From Acanthopleura granulata (Eukaryota > Mollusca > Polyplacophora > Chitonida > Chitonidae): a DNA stretch of 64,000 nucleotides. The stretch spans positions 17,664,790 to 17,728,789 of the forward strand of contig JABBOT010000009.1 in the NCBI GenBank assembly GCA_016165875.1. The letters run 5' to 3'. Of this stretch, positions 27,526-38,154 are shown piece by piece (position 1 is the stretch's first letter; each line of letters starts with the position of its first letter). Under the pieces are notes generated by a model, which ran no database searches, was not told the origin of the DNA, and worked only from the letters and a program-made list of their open reading frames with translations. Both the position numbers and the translations under genes were made by a program.

Positions 27526-27705
27526 CGCCTCGTTGGTCTAGCGGCTAGAGTGTCAGCCTGGAAGTGGGAGATCCGGGATTAATTCCCGGTGGGGGGCAAA
27601 TATATACTGGGCCAAAGACTTGAAAACTGTTCTAAGGACTATATAGATCATATATGACTGAAAAATTGCTGAGTATGACGTAAACCCTTAGCAGACATAC
27701 AAGTA
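27526..27705 (+). mobile_element. SINE-B, internally deleted
   Basis: The tRNA-like head CCTCGTTGGTCTAGCGGCTA with CCGGGATTAATTCCCGG joins directly to CTAAGGACTATATAGATCAT and ATGACTGAAAAATTGCTGAG. It is probably not a functional tRNA, because it has an extended 3' body and no clean acceptor stem. Confidence 0.7.
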
Positions 27706-30038
27706 TTTTCAGTTTAATGATAGCAACGAATATACGGTGATTTGTTAATTCCACAGATGAGTATATCGATAAATGATAAAGCCTATAGTATAATCAGTCA
27801 AATATATGCGTAATTAATAGGCTTGAATTAGAGTATGTGGGTCTGTAGTTACGTAACCACGCACATCAAAAAACCCTGATGAATGATGAACGCGTTGTAC
27901 TGTTTATAGGTAGACATCAAAGTAGAGTATCATCAAAGGAGCCTTCTTTTAATGAAAGTCCATGACAGTGTCTAAGACAGCTGATGTTTATCGTAGAATA
28001 ATGCTCATTAATTGAAGCTTAACCTAATCAAATGCACGTGTTGTGAAGAGAAACTGGAAGGCGTCAGTAACAGTATTGTAATGAGGTATACAAATCTCTC
28101 GAGAAACAATTCGTCGAATGCTCGGTAAATAGTCGGGGGAGGGGGGGGTCTGCCCTCTTCTTTCTCTAAGTAGGCCATGCGATTTGGTCAGCTCACTGAT
28201 GCACACCGCGTTGTAGTGCAGGCCTACGTGTTATGGGAGTATTTCAGGAATGTATGTAATCTCTAAAACGACTGTGTACCACAGCTGCTCTGACTGCAAC
28301 AAAATTGAACATCTACACTTTGTGCATAGCCGAGTCATGTGCTGCATTTTCGACAGAATAGATTCGGGCGTGTTGAATAAACGCGTTCAAAACTGAATAG
28401 TTTATGTAGAAATGTTTTTGTCAAAATTGCATGGCCTACGTATCGGTAGTAATGTTTTTGTCGAAAAGTTCAACTTGGCAGCACTTCCGGGCGTTTGGAA
28501 TAAACGTGTTCAAAACTAAATTCCGAATATATATACTTAGTGACATCTTTGTCAAAGAAAAAAGTAAGCATGCACGCAAATTTACTGAAGTGATATTTTC
28601 GTTATGCAGGATTTATGAATCTGGCTTTTACACGGACCTGTTGTAGAGAACTGACTGATGCCAACCCGATTTTCGAACAAGAGACTGCGAGCCAGATAAT
28701 AAGACCTCGGAAATACTGGTTAATTAACTGTGCAAAATTAGATGACTGTGGCAAGCTTTACAGAGATTGTTGGAGGTGAGGTGCAAGGCATGGAGTCACT
28801 TGTGGCAAATGAGGTGTAAAAACATAATTTCATTAGATTGTAATAAAATAGAATACACTGTATCTGCATTACATGTACGAGATGATTATAACTAGTGCGT
28901 TTATCGATAATGATGATTTATAAGCCTTATAAAACTGGATAAAAACCGTTCTGGCAGTACTTGTTTAACTAGTTTTGCACATTTTTTTTTCATTTTCTGT
29001 AGTTTGTGTGTTTTCTTTTTGCTTCATGTTTTGCCATACATTCTGGTGTAGGAAAAAATGATAAAAAGATGGATATCTCGAGTGTTTCAAGGCGCATGTG
29101 TCATTTTTCTGTCGGGTTTCTGAAAGTGAAAATTCATAAGCTTCCGGATTACATCGTATACAACGATTCTCCCTCTGGGTACTGCAAAGATATTCTCTGC
29201 ACGTACTGCGGCGATACTTGTGTTCAATGAAGCATGGCGACTTAATTGCCCGCTTGTCACTAGCAGCATTCCTAATAGTACATCTATTAAATCATTCATT
29301 CATTCAGATTTGCTAAGCACCACAAAACCTCCAAGCAATGCATTTCGTCACATTCCAGCGGTTTGATATATATCGCTCGACAATTGTTATAATAATCATT
29401 CAGTTTAAGAATCGTTCAAGCTTTTCTCTTATTTATAGACCTTCGCGTGTAGGCCTGCCTGTATCTTTTTGTGGGGTCTATAATTGAACAATTGAAGAAA
29501 TCTTTAGACGGAGTTACAAAAACGAGTTCTTAAATTAAGTAGCCTATTGTTGAGGAACGCATAGCTTAAACATGCCTACCAGGGATATTGATACATGCGC
29601 TCCCATATCTATACATGACAATGAATGACGGCACCCGAAGATATACACCGTAAAATGACCATCGCCCAACGCATATAATAGTTGGTTAAACTTCAAACTA
29701 GCGTGTTTAATAAATATACACATGTGTTTAAGTATTAAACATAAGTGGCTAAAACATGTATATCGGTCAATACTATAATGCTACATTCTCCAAGTGTTTA
29801 TTACCTGATGCGTAAAAGTTTTTATATATTAAACATCGAAATTTTCAGTGTATACACGACAATGATATCAGTAGATATAGGTCTGTCTTCCTGACGGATT
29901 AAATAAAAACACTGTGGTCATTAAGAGCCTCCAGATACACCTTACAACTTTATAGTGTTTCTTTTTTATTAATTTGAATACCGTAACGATTGTTATAAGT
30001 GATTGTGGGAAGTTTAATTATACGAGCTGTCTGCATGA
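27706..30038. other. No gene recognised
   Basis: Spacer apart from the short dispersed repeat at 28266. G-run GGGGAGGGGGGGG near 28137. Confidence 0.45.
28266..28324 (+). repeat. Dispersed repeat, copy 2
   Basis: AAACGACTGTGTACCACAGC and AAATTGAACATCTACACTTTG. It pairs with the copy at 15109. Confidence 0.5.
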
Positions 30039-30078
30039 AGAAAGAAAGAAAAGAAAGAAAGAAAGAAAGAAAAGAAAG
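30039..30078 (+). repeat. (AAAG)n microsatellite
   Basis: GAAAGAAAGAAA-type run of about 40 bases. Confidence 0.9.
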
Positions 30079-30294
30079 CATGATAAACCCATTTTCCTGT
30101 CAGCTTATATTTATAGTGATATAAAAACAAATGATTCTGAAGAATGCATGTAATTATTTGACAGTAATTCTGGGTAATCAGCGATTTATTGCTTTGGGAA
30201 GTACACTCACATGTCATGTGTATGTTTTTGTCTCAATGTTTATGTGGCTTTTTACGCAACTTTGCGCAATTTCTTGCTGAAACCTTAGAGTAAT

Positions 30295-30375
30295 GGCCCA
30301 GCGGTTTCATGAAGCGTACTTAGCGCTAAGTAGCACATATCTAAGTGCACGTCCTAACTCTGCAACATACGTTGT
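30295..30375. repeat. Palindrome-containing repeat remnant
   Basis: CGTACTTAGCGCTAAGTAGC contains the 14-bp perfect palindrome ACTTAGCGCTAAGT, next to TTTCATGAAG. This resembles the end of a small inverted-repeat transposon, but a second end was not found. Confidence 0.35.
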
Positions 30376-30763
30376 CATGGCAGTCAAGGGAATATGCGAT
30401 TGTGACGTACATATACTATAAGATCAATCACGTAAAGGGTTTACAAGAAACGTAATTCTATTTGATTTATAAGGTCAAAAGATTCTCCGCAGGGTATGTC
30501 ACGGATATAGGTATAGGCCCTACGCTGCAACCCTTGTTGTGTACGCCGAATTAGTTGGAAACCGTAGGCCTAATTGCCTGAGCCTCGCCTTTCAAAAACC
30601 ACGAGGCATGAGAACGTGAGAATGAGAGACTACTGAGTGAAATTAGTGCTAATCTAGCGCGGTTTTGACAAAAGCTTGCACGATTAGCACAAATCGCGCG
30701 TTCTCTAGCCGTGCGTTTAAAAAAAAGAGAGGCAAAACTAACTGAAGTGTAAATGTTATGATT

Positions 30764-30910
30764 ATTTATTTATTTATTTATTTTGATTGGTGTTTTTTTT
30801 ACGCCGTACTCAAGAATATTTCACTTCTACGGTAGCGGCCAAAATTATGGTAGGAGGAAACCGTCAGAGCCCGGGAGAAACCCATGACCGTCTGCAGGTT
30901 GCTGGCGATG
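30764..30910 (-). mobile_element. SINE-A, tail-side fragment
   Basis: TTTATTTATTTATTTTGATT through CCGTCTGCAGGTTGCTGGCG. A run of eight T's interrupts the TTTTACGCCG motif. Confidence 0.85.
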
Positions 30911-32371
30911 ATATGAATAAGAATGCAGACTAGCGAATCAAGTGATCGGTAATTGGACAACAAAAATGAACATGCGTTTTACGTACTCAAGAAAATGCAC
31001 CAGTAGGCTGTATGTTAGAGGATTTAAGTTTGTGGGTCTATGGAAGTGTATAAAGTCATAGTGGGCACCAGAACCGGCAGAACCTCATGGGAAATTACTG
31101 GATTTTACTGCCCAGTAGAGAAGAAAAAAATTAAACTTCAGCACATTAATAAAATAAGATAAAAAATAGTCCACGTCTTAATCTTAAAGTTTATTTTCTC
31201 ACCCTAGATAACAAAATGAACCTATTAATATTGTAATTTTATACCTCTTAATAACCGCAGTATTTACCCATGTCATTTGCATTAAATCTAATTAAGACAA
31301 AGTTCATTGTCCCTTTTTACACCTTGTTTATTATATAAATATCGTAGCATTTTTTTTATTATAATACATCACAACGGTCAGATGTTTAGAACTTCATTAT
31401 GTCGACTGAATACACAATGGCGAAAGTCAGAACGTGGATAGTTGGCTGATTGGGTTATCAAAAATACGAATCTGGATACGGGTCGGTAATCTGATTGTGA
31501 CGGACTCGAACTATAGTGTTTCGCTCTTTTACGTGCCGTAACTCCCTCTGTTTATTCAATGAGGATCGTGAGCCCTCGGGCGTTTTCGTAAATCCACGGG
31601 CAAACATTATGGAAATAACTCGAGAACAAAGAGTCGATTTACGTCGTTACTTTGATCAGTAAAAAATATTATGAAAGGAAATTCCCCTTTTTTTATGGAA
31701 ATGAATTGTTTTAATTGTCTTGATGTTACAACCCTTTAATTATTTTGTCGGGAGATGATAACGATCTGGAACCCACAGATGCGGGACCAAACAGTTAGAA
31801 ACAATCACTCCACAAGGTGTTATTAAAGTATTGACCTAACATAACCTAGTGAAAAACGAAAACGGATGCTAAGAATGTTCATTAATAAATATTCGAAGAA
31901 AGGCTGTCCCTGAAGTCTCCTTTATTCATGTTTTGAGAGAAAATTGTGCCCGTAGCATTGCATGGTCCTTACTTCAGTGTAATGATGACCTTATCCAATG
32001 CCTTTCAAACGTCGTCAGGGATGACCTTATCCTGAGTCTTCAGACGTCGCCGTTCCTTTGAAGTTGAAAGATAACAGGCGCCATGTAACATGGCATAATA
32101 TCCGCCGGGGTGTTTTATAGGCGTTGACATAAATTGACACTATTTTCTTTTAATTACAAGACTAATTAAGATGATTTATTTTAGCTCATTAAGCGTTAAT
32201 TCAGTGTGTCATACAAATTCTTGTCGGCAATTATTTTCACACGTCAACAAATCGCGAAAAGTTTCCGCAGAAATGTTTTCTCTGTGCCATCGCTTTGAAA
32301 ACTTTTTAAGAAAATTTAGGCCCCTGTCCTTTTTTGTTGAAGTAAATATGACAAACTTTGCTTTATATATA
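30911..32371. other. No feature recognised
   Basis: AT-rich spacer without an exon-like segment. Confidence 0.5.
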
Positions 32372-32515
32372 ATCGGCTGTAGGTGGGAAGGTCTACCACC
32401 CATGATAGTCATGGGTTTACCCTGGCTCTGTCCGGTTTCCTCCCACCATAATGCTGGCCGCCGTCATATATTTGAAACATTCTTGCGCACGGCGTTAAAA
32501 ATCACCTCCCATCCC
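32372..32515 (+). mobile_element. SINE-A, 3' fragment
   Basis: TAGGTGGGAAGGTCTACCAC through GCACGGCGTTAAAAATCACC. It lacks the (AAAT)n tail. Confidence 0.8.
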
Positions 32516-32998
32516 CTGTATCCAGTAAGTACTGCTTATCTCCATAAACAGGCAATCTGAAAGCAATGCTTTGGAATCACGTCCCCTACCAATTTGAGAC
32601 GTCACAAGAATATATATGTAAGCCGTATGTTAAAGTCTAAAGTATGCAGGATAAAAACAGCCGTAATGTGTCCAAAACATATGAAATGACCGAAAATACT
32701 CAAATTTCATCTGTGAAATCTCTTGGTGAAGCCATACGCCAAATTTCCATTCAGGTCGAGTCAAAATACGACAAGAATCTACCTTGATCCGTATAACTTG
32801 TCCTGGTAAAGTCACATACGCGAATTTTTAACTCAGTATGACAAACGAATTTGAGAACATAAATCCAGAAAGGTGATGGAGTCCAAAACAGGACGAAACC
32901 CGCCATAATTTTGTCTAAAATGGACAAAACTGACCGCAGTTGGAACTAGATATGTGGCTTGTCTTGGCCAAAGCACAAGTTTCAATCCAATGTGACCA

Positions 32999-33265
32999 AT
33001 GGGGGTCCTCCTTGGCAGAAGGGTTTAGTGCACCAGCGAGGCGTAATGACCCAAGTGCCTCTCAACAATGTGGTCGCTTTGAGTGAAGTCAAGCTCATAC
33101 TGGCTTCCTCTCCGTGGGAAGGTCTGCCAGTAACCTGAGGGTGTTCGTGGGTTTCCCCCGGGTGCTGCCCGTTTTCCTCCCACCATAATGCTGGCCGCCG
33201 TCGTATAAGTAAAATATATAAGTGAGTGTGGCGTAAAACATCAATCAAATAAATCAAGAAATCAA
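32999..33265 (+). mobile_element. SINE-A, full length
   Basis: Head GGGGTCCTCCTTGGCAGAAG, body CATAATGCTGGCCGCCGTCG, tail AAACATCAATCAAATAAATC. A 156-codon antisense frame here is an artefact. Confidence 0.9.
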
Positions 33266-33621
33266 TATGACCAACCATTTTCAGTTCGCAGAAAACAGTG
33301 TCAAAGTCCAATGCAACACACAAAAGGCCGTAATTTCCAGCGCAATGGACCCAACGATCTGGAACTCTGACTAGATTTGCAATTACCCACGAAGGTGAAG
33401 CCATCTTCATGGTTTCAATACCATGCGGTGAACCGTAATGAAAAAAGTGCATAAAACTGATTGATGAATGGCTGCTGAACTGTCAGACATACCGACTGAC
33501 TGACGAACTGATAGACGAGGTGTAAACATGTAGCCCCCAGGTTACCCGTAATGGACTAATGATAGAAAATATTACTTCATAGAGATCAGAATCAGATTAG
33601 CAACGAAAGTGTGACAGTTGG

Positions 33622-33880
33622 CTAATGGTCACACGCTACCGGTCAAATCAGGCCCTTTGTCAGTTTTCCTTAGCCAGGGATTCATTCTAACCGTTCGTGT
33701 AAGTTTAAAAAGTTACAATTTATGCACCACCCCCACCCCACCACCCCACAGCACCATGGCTTAAGCAGAATTAAGTAAAAAAAACAAAATGCTACGATCT
33801 TAATGGCAATTCTTTACGTGCCACTGATATAGAATTACTCAAAATAATGTGTGGTCGCCACATTTAATACACAATTACTT
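33622..33880. mobile_element. Truncated copy of the 7.3-kb palindromic element
   Basis: It keeps the loop core (AGTTGGCTAATGGTCACACG) in inverted orientation, then one arm ending GAATTACTCAAAATAATGTG and GCCACATTTA. The other arm is absent. Confidence 0.6.
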
Positions 33881-35243
33881 GAAAACAATGCAAGGGAAAA
33901 CAGCTATTACCATCAGCGATTAGGTACTGTCGTGTGTGCTGAACACACGCTATGAAAGTGAACACTCCACCTTCACTTAAGTGTGCCTTGTATCTGTAAA
34001 TTTTACTTTTATATCCTGTTTCTTTGTGTTTTATGTGTTTTAATTCCTCTCTCTCTCTCTCTCTCTCTAACTTTTTGCTAAAAGGGAATAGGCCTGTACC
34101 ACTCAATTCGGTATTTTCGCCAGTACGTTTTATCTGTATGTATCGCTCGGACTGCTATATTCTACACCCACGAGTGAGCTTAAATATGCTGTCTAAATCA
34201 TGTGTCACTTCATCCAGTGTGATATATAAGCCAAATTCAAATTTTAAAAAAATATTATGATAGATTGTTAAACTTTCAAGATAAGAGACAAGATTAAATA
34301 GGACTCCGTGTTACTTTGCTCTGCACGTCGGACAATGATAAATCTCTCTGGTTTGAAGCCGTGGGCGGAGGGATCTCAAAAGGTGTGAGCTGGTAATTGT
34401 TTTCCACGCATATGCCATAGTAATGTAGATCTCGCTGATTAGCTCACAGGTCAGACTGGCCAGTATAACACAGATTACATACGATAAGGTCGGTGACAGA
34501 TCACAATAGTTTATCCGCTGCCGTGTGCAATTAAAAGTGTGCCTAATTATGTAAATAAATTGATATCGATATATCCTTCCCGTCTCCCGCTATCCGCCGG
34601 AAATGAAACGCTGGACATCGCAATTTACAGTCTCCTGTGACCCGACTGCGTACATTAAAAAATAAACTTGCTGTGCATGACAACCGTCGTCCTAATTTAT
34701 TAACTGTGCAGATTCCGTCCCTCTTTAAATATGACTTCATTTCTTAACCGTGGTATTTGCAAAAAATGAATTATTAGTCTTGTCTGGGTTGGCAAAGAAC
34801 ACTATGTGTTTGAACTCAATTATCCTTTGCTACGTATATTGATACCCCTTCCCAAATAATCGGGCGGCGGGGCAACCTGACCCGTAACAAGTGTTATAAT
34901 GTTTGTAGATAAATAGGATTAAGCAAAGTAAGTACATGTTTTTATGTTTTCTTCACGTCAATAGATTAATATGGAATCTTATGATGAATTGAGAACACAT
35001 CTGAAACATTCAGGTACATAGCCCAGTTTCACTCCGACAAGCCTGATGTAGGTCCTTGAAAAGACACATATAATCGCCATTGAATATGGTGTTAGCCCCA
35101 ATAAAACTATGCAAATGGCTAGAAAAAAAAATAACTAAATAAATATACGGATGTTTTATTAACTGCGAATTTAAGATCTGTTTCGCATTTTACCTATACA
35201 TGTACACGTATAACCAGGCCTATACACTATATCTGAAGATCTA
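33881..35243. other. No gene recognised
   Basis: Only a (CT)n run is identifiable. Confidence 0.5.
34046..34069 (+). repeat. (CT)n microsatellite
   Basis: A CT run of about 24 bases. Confidence 0.9.
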
Positions 35244-35497
35244 CTTATTTATTTATTTGGCGTTTTACACCGTACATAACCGTACATATTTCACTCATGC
35301 GACGGCGGCCAGCATTATGGTGGGAGCAAACTGAGCAGACCCAAGGAAAACCCACGACCATCCACAGGTTGCTGGCAGATCTTCCCACGTACCACCGGCG
35401 AGGACGCCAGCATTAGCTGGGCTTGAACTCATAGTGATCGCATTTGTGAGAAGCATATGGCAATGGCGCGCTAATCCCCTTGGCAAGGAGGCCCCCT
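35244..35497 (-). mobile_element. SINE-A, full length
   Basis: The tail TTATTTATTTATTTGGCGTT and head GCTAATCCCCTTGGCAAGGA are both present. A second insertion abuts its head end. Confidence 0.9.
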
Positions 35498-35508
35498 ACA
35501 GCTGAATA

Positions 35509-35741
35509 CTTATTTATTTATTTATGTGATTGGTGTTTCACTTATACGATAGCGACCAGGTTTATGGTGGGAGGAAACCGGGCATAGCCCGGGGGAAACC
35601 CAAGGCCATCCACAGGTTGCTGGCAGATCTTCCCACGTACGGCCGGAGGGGAAGCCAACATGAACGGGACTTGAACTCACAGAGACAGAACTGATAGGAG
35701 GTACCTGGGTCATTACCCCTCGCAGGCGCGCTAACCTCCTA
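35509..35741 (-). mobile_element. SINE-A with a 12-bp target-site duplication
   Basis: It is flanked on both sides by TACAGCTGAATA (35497-35508 and 35742-35753), direct evidence of insertion by retrotransposition. It lacks the TACGCCGTACTCAAGAATA stretch. Confidence 0.92.
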
Positions 35742-35753
35742 TACAGCTGAATA

Positions 35754-36523
35754 GGTTCACCGTATAACAGAAATGCGAAGTATGATGTTAACGTTGTTTA
35801 AGGACGAGCCAGCCTGCCTAATGAACCGACGTGGAAAGACACGGTTTGCTTCACCCATCTGTGCCTTAGTAAAGGGAAAGGGCTAACGTACAATAATCCA
35901 AGGGAGATAACTATGATATGGTGGCTTAACTGCTCTTCATCCCAAAGTTACCTTGCATGAAAAAGGAAATTTCAGGTTTTATTTGCCGTATATGTACAAT
36001 TGTTTCCTGTTTGCATGTTTTATGTTCTGATTCACAGACTGGTCAGTTTATTCTGTTCTGTGATAACATTTTGATTCATCACATTAATCAAGGGCGGCGG
36101 TTCATTCTGCACGCTATGGCCTCCTCAACTGGGACCATGACCGCCATGGTATATTGGAAATAAACAAATGTTTTAACTAGCAACAGACATGTATACATAT
36201 TCACTGTTTTAATAAGAGATCAATTCGTCAAATCAATCATTCATGCCTCCAGTAGGTATTCATCTTTTTAAACATTTACTTATTCATCAATATCGGTTTA
36301 ACTTCATTACTTTTTCATCCGTCCAAGTCGCTAGGGGCATGCAGAGACTGTATCTCTTACCATATGGCAGAGTAAATAATGAAGCGAGGCCTTTCCAAGC
36401 TGATTGCAATACGGTGCTATCTTACATTGTCGTAATGTGTCAAAAGTTTCATCTAAACATGTCGCTTTCGAGTTCAAAAATGAATCGAATCATATAGGCC
36501 TATACATTAAGGATTTACTAATT
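35754..36523. other. Spacer, possible 3' UTR of the sulfotransferase
   Basis: A minus-strand AATAAA at 36052-36047 is the only notable signal. Confidence 0.4.
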
Positions 36524-36827
36524 CAACCAGTCAATCATTCAACGCCATTAATCACTCAACAGGTCAACCAGTCAATCATTCAACGCCATTAATCACTCAA
36601 CAGGTCAACCAGTCAATCATTCAACGCCATTAATCACTCAACAGGTCAACCAGTCAATCATTCAACGCCATTAATCACTCAACAGGTCAACCAGTCAATC
36701 ATTCAACGCCATTAATCACTCAACAGGTCAACCAGTCAATCATTCAACGCCATTAATCACTCAACAGGTCAACCAGTCAATCATTCAACGCCATTAATCA
36801 CTAAACAGGTCAACCAGTCAATCATTC
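36524..36827. repeat. 41-bp near-perfect tandem array 3' of the sulfotransferase
   Basis: Seven full units and a 17-bp partial unit, starting every 41 bases from 36524 (CAACCAGTCAATCATTCAAC, then GCCATTAATCACTCAACAGGT). Only one substitution is seen, in the last full unit. The near identity implies very recent expansion or active homogenisation. Confidence 0.95.
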
Positions 36828-36877
36828 GATAACTACATTCACTCAGCCAGTGTATCATTCATCTGATCTGTTACTCA

Positions 36878-36883
36878 TTTAAT
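36878..36883 (-). promoter_or_regulatory. Candidate poly(A) signal ATTAAA for the sulfotransferase
   Basis: This reads ATTAAA on the minus strand, about 150 bases past the stop codon. A canonical AATAAA occurs further on, at 36052-36047. If only the second is used, the 41-bp tandem array would lie inside the 3' UTR. Confidence 0.2.
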
Positions 36884-37035
36884 CAGATGCCAATTCATTC
36901 AATAATACATCCAATTGAATAATTGAACTCACAAGGTCAAACATTTTCTGTTTAACAGATTAAATTTGGTACATGGATGCTATACGGAGCCGGGGATTCA
37001 GTAATCTCATTAAATATTCTTTTCACAACGACACA

Positions 37036-38154
37036 TCAGCCGAATATCTCCGTGGGCTCTGGATCATACCTGTACAGATTAAAATCAAGATGGAACAAAT
37101 CTCTGATTTTGTACAGAAGTTCCTGTGGCACGTCCTTGTAGGCCTTAAGCATGGATTCCTTCCGCTGAGCTTTTCGTCGCTCCGGATTTTCCCTCAAGAA
37201 GCGCGCATGCGCATCAGAAACCAACTTTAAGAAGCCTTCCTTTGTTGGTTGCCCGCTGGCTTCTACGACATCTAACGGAAGTGGCACATCAGCTGGCAGA
37301 AATCCTTGGAATTGGAAAGATGCCCAAAGGCGTTTGAGCAAATCGCCATGGTTGATGCAATTAGGGTCGTGGTATGAGGTAAACCAATAGGCGTCTATAT
37401 TCAGTTTTATGTTGTCGATGTCAGCCTCCATAGACGATATGTTGGTTGCTACGTACTTGTCCATTCCTGTCGACGTCAAGATGGCGTCTCTGCTTTTGGC
37501 AAAGTCATCCATCCGTCCGATGATGTCATAGTTCACGTTGCACGTCTGGCAGACTCGTGATATAGGTAGCCAATGATCGTCGAACTGTTCCACGGTAAAG
37601 GTCGTCGACCGGCCAATATCAATTACGTATCGTAAAAATTCGTGAAAACTGACATCATGTCCGCATTGGAGAGCAGTTCCTTCCGCCCCGTTACGGTATT
37701 TCTTGACGATAGGTATGCCGATATATTTCCAGAAGTCTGGAAGAAACAGTTTGTCAACCCATGCTGAGAATAATCTCGAGTATGGCTCGCGAACCACGAT
37801 AATTTTTTTTGCGTCGTTGAGGAAGGCATGTTTACTGGCGAAGTCCTCTCCGACTTCGGTTAACTTGTCTATGGTAAGGCGGTGAATTTCGTCCTTTTTA
37901 ATATCAAACAGACTATTCATTGGTTGACTTTCTTGTGTTTTTTGGATGTAATAGAAAACTCTTTTCCAGAATGTGCACCCCGCCTTTGGCACGAAGCAAT
38001 AGGCGAGCTTCAGAGGCTTATTAACTACCATGTGATGAAAGAACATGCTGTCTGGTATCCCTGGCAACGCGGGAGCAGACGAGCACACATCTGCCACGTG
38101 ATCTCTCGCCAACCCTTTCATCCTCACAAAATGGCGAGAATCCAAGAATCGTTC
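37036..38154 (-). CDS. Sulfotransferase 3' terminal exon (catalytic domain)
   Basis: The open frame runs from an acceptor (pyrimidine-rich TTTCTCTTTGTCTAG, ending at 38155) to TGA at 37038-37036, giving 372 codons plus stop. The in-frame codon just before the exon is the TAG of the acceptor itself, so translation cannot start here. The first methionine-like position is a TTG and is not a credible eukaryotic start. Counted from that TTG, the PAPS 5'-phosphosulfate motif lies near residues 51-63 and the 3'-phosphate motif RxPxxRxxSAW near 119-129. The sequence just after the acceptor (ERFLDSRHFVRMKG) occupies the place of the conserved basic 'ER...R..C' segment that precedes the catalytic core in CHST proteins. 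The C terminus ends in PTEIFG. Confidence 0.92.
   Translation of the reverse strand, partial: ERFLDSRHFVRMKGLARDHVADVCSSAPALPGIPDSMFFHHMVVNKPLKLAYCFVPKAGCTFWKRVFYYIQKTQESQPMNSLFDIKKDEIHRLTIDKLTEVGEDFASKHAFLNDAKKIIVVREPYSRLFSAWVDKLFLPDFWKYIGIPIVKKYRNGAEGTALQCGHDVSFHEFLRYVIDIGRSTTFTVEQFDDHWLPISRVCQTCNVNYDIIGRMDDFAKSRDAILTSTGMDKYVATNISSMEADIDNIKLNIDAYWFTSYHDPNCINHGDLLKRLWASFQFQGFLPADVPLPLDVVEASGQPTKEGFLKLVSDAHARFLRENPERRKAQRKESMLKAYKDVPQELLYKIRDLFHLDFNLYRYDPEPTEIFG

Noticed and set aside
27526..27600. Functional tRNA gene
   Set aside because: It has A- and B-box-like sequence, but no proper acceptor stem, and it is joined to a SINE-B 3' body.
32982..33452. 156-codon open frame on the minus strand
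   Set aside because: Most of it is the complement of a SINE-A copy. The peptide contains the typical SINE-derived stretch (IRRRPALWWEENG) seen at other copies.
36524..36827. Possible CRISPR array
   Set aside because: The units are contiguous, with no variable spacers, and the context is an animal genome.
38143..38145. TTG as the sulfotransferase start codon
   Set aside because: A strong acceptor lies nine bases upstream and the family needs an N-terminal anchor, so this is an internal exon position.
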